This document shows positions 3,390-5,696 of a stretch of DNA of 5,696 nt, piece after piece. The notes beneath the pieces are model-generated. The model saw nothing but the letters and a program-made list of their open reading frames with translations. It was not told the DNA's origin and did not search any database. The translations under genes were made by a program, and so were the position numbers. This DNA is from Nitrospira sp. Its GTDB lineage: Bacteria; Nitrospirota; Nitrospiria; Nitrospirales; Nitrospiraceae. Numbering within the stretch: position 1 is the first letter of the stretch; each line of letters begins with the position of its first letter. The DNA lies in NCBI GenBank assembly GCA_025360665.1, contig JANYBU010000250.1, forward strand, positions 1 through 5,696, in the 5' to 3' direction.

Positions 3390-5696
3390 CCCTGATTGAT
3401 CCGTCCGCTCCACTCAATCTGCTCGTTCGGTCTGTCCGCAGCCTCCCGCCCAAGAACGGCTCGCACCAACGCCCCGTCACGAAACACCACGAAGTTCGAC
3501 GGCACCGCGGGCACGCGCGGACCCGGCAAGATGACTCCTGCGAGATTCAACGGATCGCTGGCAGACAGTTTGACGTCGTGAGAGGCAGCACCCGACTCGT
3601 TCCGTTTTCTCATTGCCCGTAACGATTCGACAGCTTCCGGCAACGCGAATTGCTCTCCGGTAAAGCCGCCCACAAACCGCCCCCCACGGATCTCGCCTTG
3701 CAGCTCCATCCGACGGTACTGTATCAGCAGATCGCGCCAGGACAATGCCAGCGCTTCCCGCCCCAACAAGTCGCGGAACACCACGCCGTATCGACGCAAC
3801 AACTGGCGCGCGACCCTCTCTACAGAGCTGGTCGCCGGTGGCTGGTGGCTGATGGTCTGTCGGAGCAGCGACCAACGACCGGCGGCATGGCGCGGACGGC
3901 GCGCACGTTCTCGTCCTTCCGCCCGCCGACGGCGTGGATCGATGAGCGCGCGCAAGTTGTCGAAGCCGTCCGCCGTGACCAGGCCGGCGGCTACGAGTTC
4001 CCAGAGTCCTTCTTCCACTTCCGTCGGAAGATGGTTGGTCATCCGCACAAGGTCGGCAAAGAAGCTCGCACCTCGCTCGTGCAAGGTACGACGCAGGTCC
4101 TGCGCCACGGAACTCAATTGGATAAATGGGTCAGGCCCAGCTGATGCGGCGTCATCGTGGAAAACATCCATCAACCACTCGCTCTCATCACGTGGGAAGA
4201 GACTAATTGGCGCCACACTCGTCGGGATGATCCGACGTCGTTCAAGATCGCCGACGTGCGCAAGCCGTGGATGAGGAGACAGCCTGCCCCAGCTGACTGC
4301 CCCGCTCAAACAGAGCCGGTCCAAAAGCTCCGGTTCATACTTCGCTAGCCTCGTCCGGAGCAGATGCGGCTCCCAGGCCGAGGCTGCGGCTTCGAATCCG
4401 GCCAGCTGCGCGATGATGTCCAAGAGACCGGCCTCACCATGGAGACGCGATCCAGGGGAGACATGTTGCCATTGAAACAAAAATTGCATGAACTCTGCCG
4501 CGGTCACTGGCTCAACTTCTTTGCGCAGTCTGCCAATGGTTAAACGATGAATGCGCGCTAGCAGCCGCCGGTGGCACCATTCCGGTTCGTGAGGGGTAAG
4601 GGGTGCGGGGTAATGGGATACCGGTCGGAATTGGCCGCGCAGGATGAGACCGGATGCTTCGAGGCGAATGAACGACTGATCAATCCATTGAGCGGGAAAA
4701 TGCAATCGTATCGCGAGTTCCATCGCCGTCGTTGGGCCAATACTTTCCATCCAGCCGAGCACAATGGCATCGAGTGCCGCATCATCTCCACTCGCAAAAA
4801 CTGTTTTGACCTGCGCCCGATGCTCCGTCGCCACCCATCCTCTTACTTCTTGCGCCTCACCTCTCACCTTGAGTTCAACTGCGCGCCCCTCCTCAATCAG
4901 ACGTGGCCAGTGAATCGCCCAGTCTTTGACCTCCTCAACTGGCAACCAGAGCAACGTGAGCAGGGCATCGTGCAATTCATCCGGATCGCGCACGACGGGC
5001 CAGGACTCCCGTTGCACCTCCTCAATCGCTGCTGGGTCCAACGCCCCGACCTCGCCGGCCAGCTGAGCCGGAAGCGTGCGCCGCATCTCCACCGCCCGGG
5101 CCCGCCGCTCTTCCAACGGCGCATCGTCGAGAAACGCATAGGGGTTGGCATTCAAGATCTCGTGCGAGAACGGAGATGGCATCGGCGTATCGACCGCCAC
5201 ACAGCGAATGGCCCCGGTTTCAATCTGCTTGAGGAGTGCAGTCAACCCGTCAAGATCCATCGCCTCAGTGAAACAGTCCCGCAAAGTCTCGTTCACGAGC
5301 GGATGATCCGGGATCTGGCGAGTCCGCTCGCCGACAATATTGTCCTGACAGGCCATCGCATCAGGGAAGACGGCACCAAGAAGATCCTCCGCCTTCATCC
5401 GTTGAATCTGCGGGGGAACTTTCTTACCATTGGAGAAGCGCAGCAACACCAGCGCGCGACCGACATTCCAGCGCCAGCGCGTCATAAACATCGGCGCTTG
5501 GAGCACGGCGGGGAGCAAGACCTCGCGAAGTGTCTGGCTGTGCAGAAACCCGAATACCGCCTCAAGCGGGAAGCTGTGTTTCTCACCAAGCGAGATCACA
5601 ATCCCGTTGTCGGTCGCCGCAGCCTGCAATTCGAAATCGAAGGTCACGCAGAACCGTTTCCGCAATGCGAGGCCCCAGGCCCGGTTGATCCGGCCC
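3371..5696 (-). CDS. lhr: Lhr-family DEAD/DEAH-box helicase, C-terminal part (5' partial)
   Basis: The frame is open to the window edge and encodes 774 residues here, numbered from the Gly at 5695-5693. It begins GRINRAWGLALRKRFCVTFD, a signature of Lhr proteins just after the two RecA-like motor domains. The motor domains, with Walker A and DExH, are therefore outside the window. A DEAD/H-associated domain spans about 1-200. Winged-helix-like segments follow at 310-356 (VLGWMESIGPTTAMELAIRL), 543-585 and 626-696 (ERVARQLLRRYGVVFRDLL). Conserved Lhr blocks are RRLLARIHRLTIGRLR (376-391), FLFQWQHVSPG, AAGRWSLL (605-612), GEIRGGRFVGGFTGEQFALP and SASDPLNLAGVILPGPRVPA. Lhr enzymes are ATP-driven 3'-5' nucleic-acid translocases tied to DNA repair; uracil-DNA glycosylase activity has been reported for the E. 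coli C-terminal domain. Full proteins are about 1,400-1,550 residues, so roughly half is visible. No frameshift is seen. The last five residues (SPHYS) come from the inverted-repeat element. Confidence 0.95.
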   Translation of the reverse strand, partial: GRINRAWGLALRKRFCVTFDFELQAAATDNGIVISLGEKHSFPLEAVFGFLHSQTLREVLLPAVLQAPMFMTRWRWNVGRALVLLRFSNGKKVPPQIQRMKAEDLLGAVFPDAMACQDNIVGERTRQIPDHPLVNETLRDCFTEAMDLDGLTALLKQIETGAIRCVAVDTPMPSPFSHEILNANPYAFLDDAPLEERRARAVEMRRTLPAQLAGEVGALDPAAIEEVQRESWPVVRDPDELHDALLTLLWLPVEEVKDWAIHWPRLIEEGRAVELKVRGEAQEVRGWVATEHRAQVKTVFASGDDAALDAIVLGWMESIGPTTAMELAIRLHFPAQWIDQSFIRLEASGLILRGQFRPVSHYPAPLTPHEPEWCHRRLLARIHRLTIGRLRKEVEPVTAAEFMQFLFQWQHVSPGSRLHGEAGLLDIIAQLAGFEAAASAWEPHLLRTRLAKYEPELLDRLCLSGAVSWGRLSPHPRLAHVGDLERRRIIPTSVAPISLFPRDESEWLMDVFHDDAASAGPDPFIQLSSVAQDLRRTLHERGASFFADLVRMTNHLPTEVEEGLWELVAAGLVTADGFDNLRALIDPRRRRAEGRERARRPRHAAGRWSLLRQTISHQPPATSSVERVARQLLRRYGVVFRDLLGREALALSWRDLLIQYRRMELQGEIRGGRFVGGFTGEQFALPEAVESLRAMRKRNESGAASHDVKLSASDPLNLAGVILPGPRVPAVPSNFVVFRDGALVRAVLGREAADRPNEQIEWSGRINQGSPHYS
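3826..3853 (-). repeat. Heptanucleotide microsatellite in lhr (ACCAGCC type)
   Basis: On the coding strand four successive 7-base units read ATCAGCC, ACCAGCC, ACCGGCG and ACCAGCT. They encode part of the linker ISHQPPATSS between the conserved GRWSLL block and the last winged helix (about residues 615-624). The reading frame is kept. Confidence 0.7.
4592..4619 (-). repeat. Heptanucleotide microsatellite in lhr (TACCCCT type)
   Basis: On the coding strand the units read ATCCCAT, TACCCCG, CACCCCT and TACCCCT; the first is degenerate and the other three fit YACCCCK. They encode the proline-rich linker HYPAPLTP (about residues 361-368), just before the conserved EPEWCHRRLLARIH block. Confidence 0.7.

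Noticed and set aside
3650..4274. Plus-strand open frames of 164 and 140 residues
   Set aside because: Both lie opposite conserved Lhr coding sequence and are low-complexity, Arg/Ser-rich shadows.
5663..5665. TTG as the start of the helicase
   Set aside because: The frame continues upstream with GRINRAWGLA, a conserved internal Lhr motif, so the gene simply runs off the window.
1..5696. CRISPR array, tRNA, rRNA or a multi-gene defence system
   Set aside because: No regularly spaced identical repeats, no tRNA- or rRNA-like sequence and no recognisable defence effector; the Lhr helicase alone is a housekeeping-type repair gene.

Overview
The window is GC-rich, gene-dense bacterial chromosome. 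The gene set (an Lhr-type large helicase, a two-domain UspA protein, a small lipoprotein) and the style of the intergenic repeats remind me most of Nitrospira / Nitrospirota. That is an impression from memory, not something the sequence proves.

Layout, left to right. (1) Positions 1-127 hold the last codons of an ISL3-family transposase, and the insertion sequence probably ends near 159. (2) About 500 bases without a convincing gene follow, including a pair of imperfect direct repeats (494-650). A strong hairpin at 668-696 is the likely terminator of the next gene. (3) A minus-strand gene (738-1808) encodes a 356-residue protein I cannot name. It has a folded N-terminal part, a Pro/Ala/Ser/Thr-rich linker built from a 34-residue tandem repeat, and a C-terminal amphipathic helix. 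(4) A divergent intergenic region (1809-1959) carries a candidate extended -10 promoter, a 5'-leader hairpin and a strong ribosome binding site. These serve a plus-strand pair: a 130-residue lipoprotein (1960-2352) and, 24 bases later, a tandem-domain universal stress protein (2377-3204). (5) A 188-bp element with 19-base terminal inverted repeats lies at 3202-3389. (6) A convergent minus-strand gene fills the rest (3371-5696): the C-terminal 774 residues of an Lhr-family DEAD/DEAH helicase, with its 5' end beyond the window.

The most interesting feature is the small inverted-repeat element between the convergent usp and lhr genes. The stop codon of usp is the outer edge of the left repeat. 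The last five residues and stop codon of lhr are written by the right repeat. Inside, the element can fold back on itself, so it may also serve as a two-way transcription terminator. Also notable are two heptanucleotide microsatellites lying in frame inside lhr, and the linker repeat in the unnamed minus-strand protein. I see no complete novel system, CRISPR array, tRNA or rRNA.
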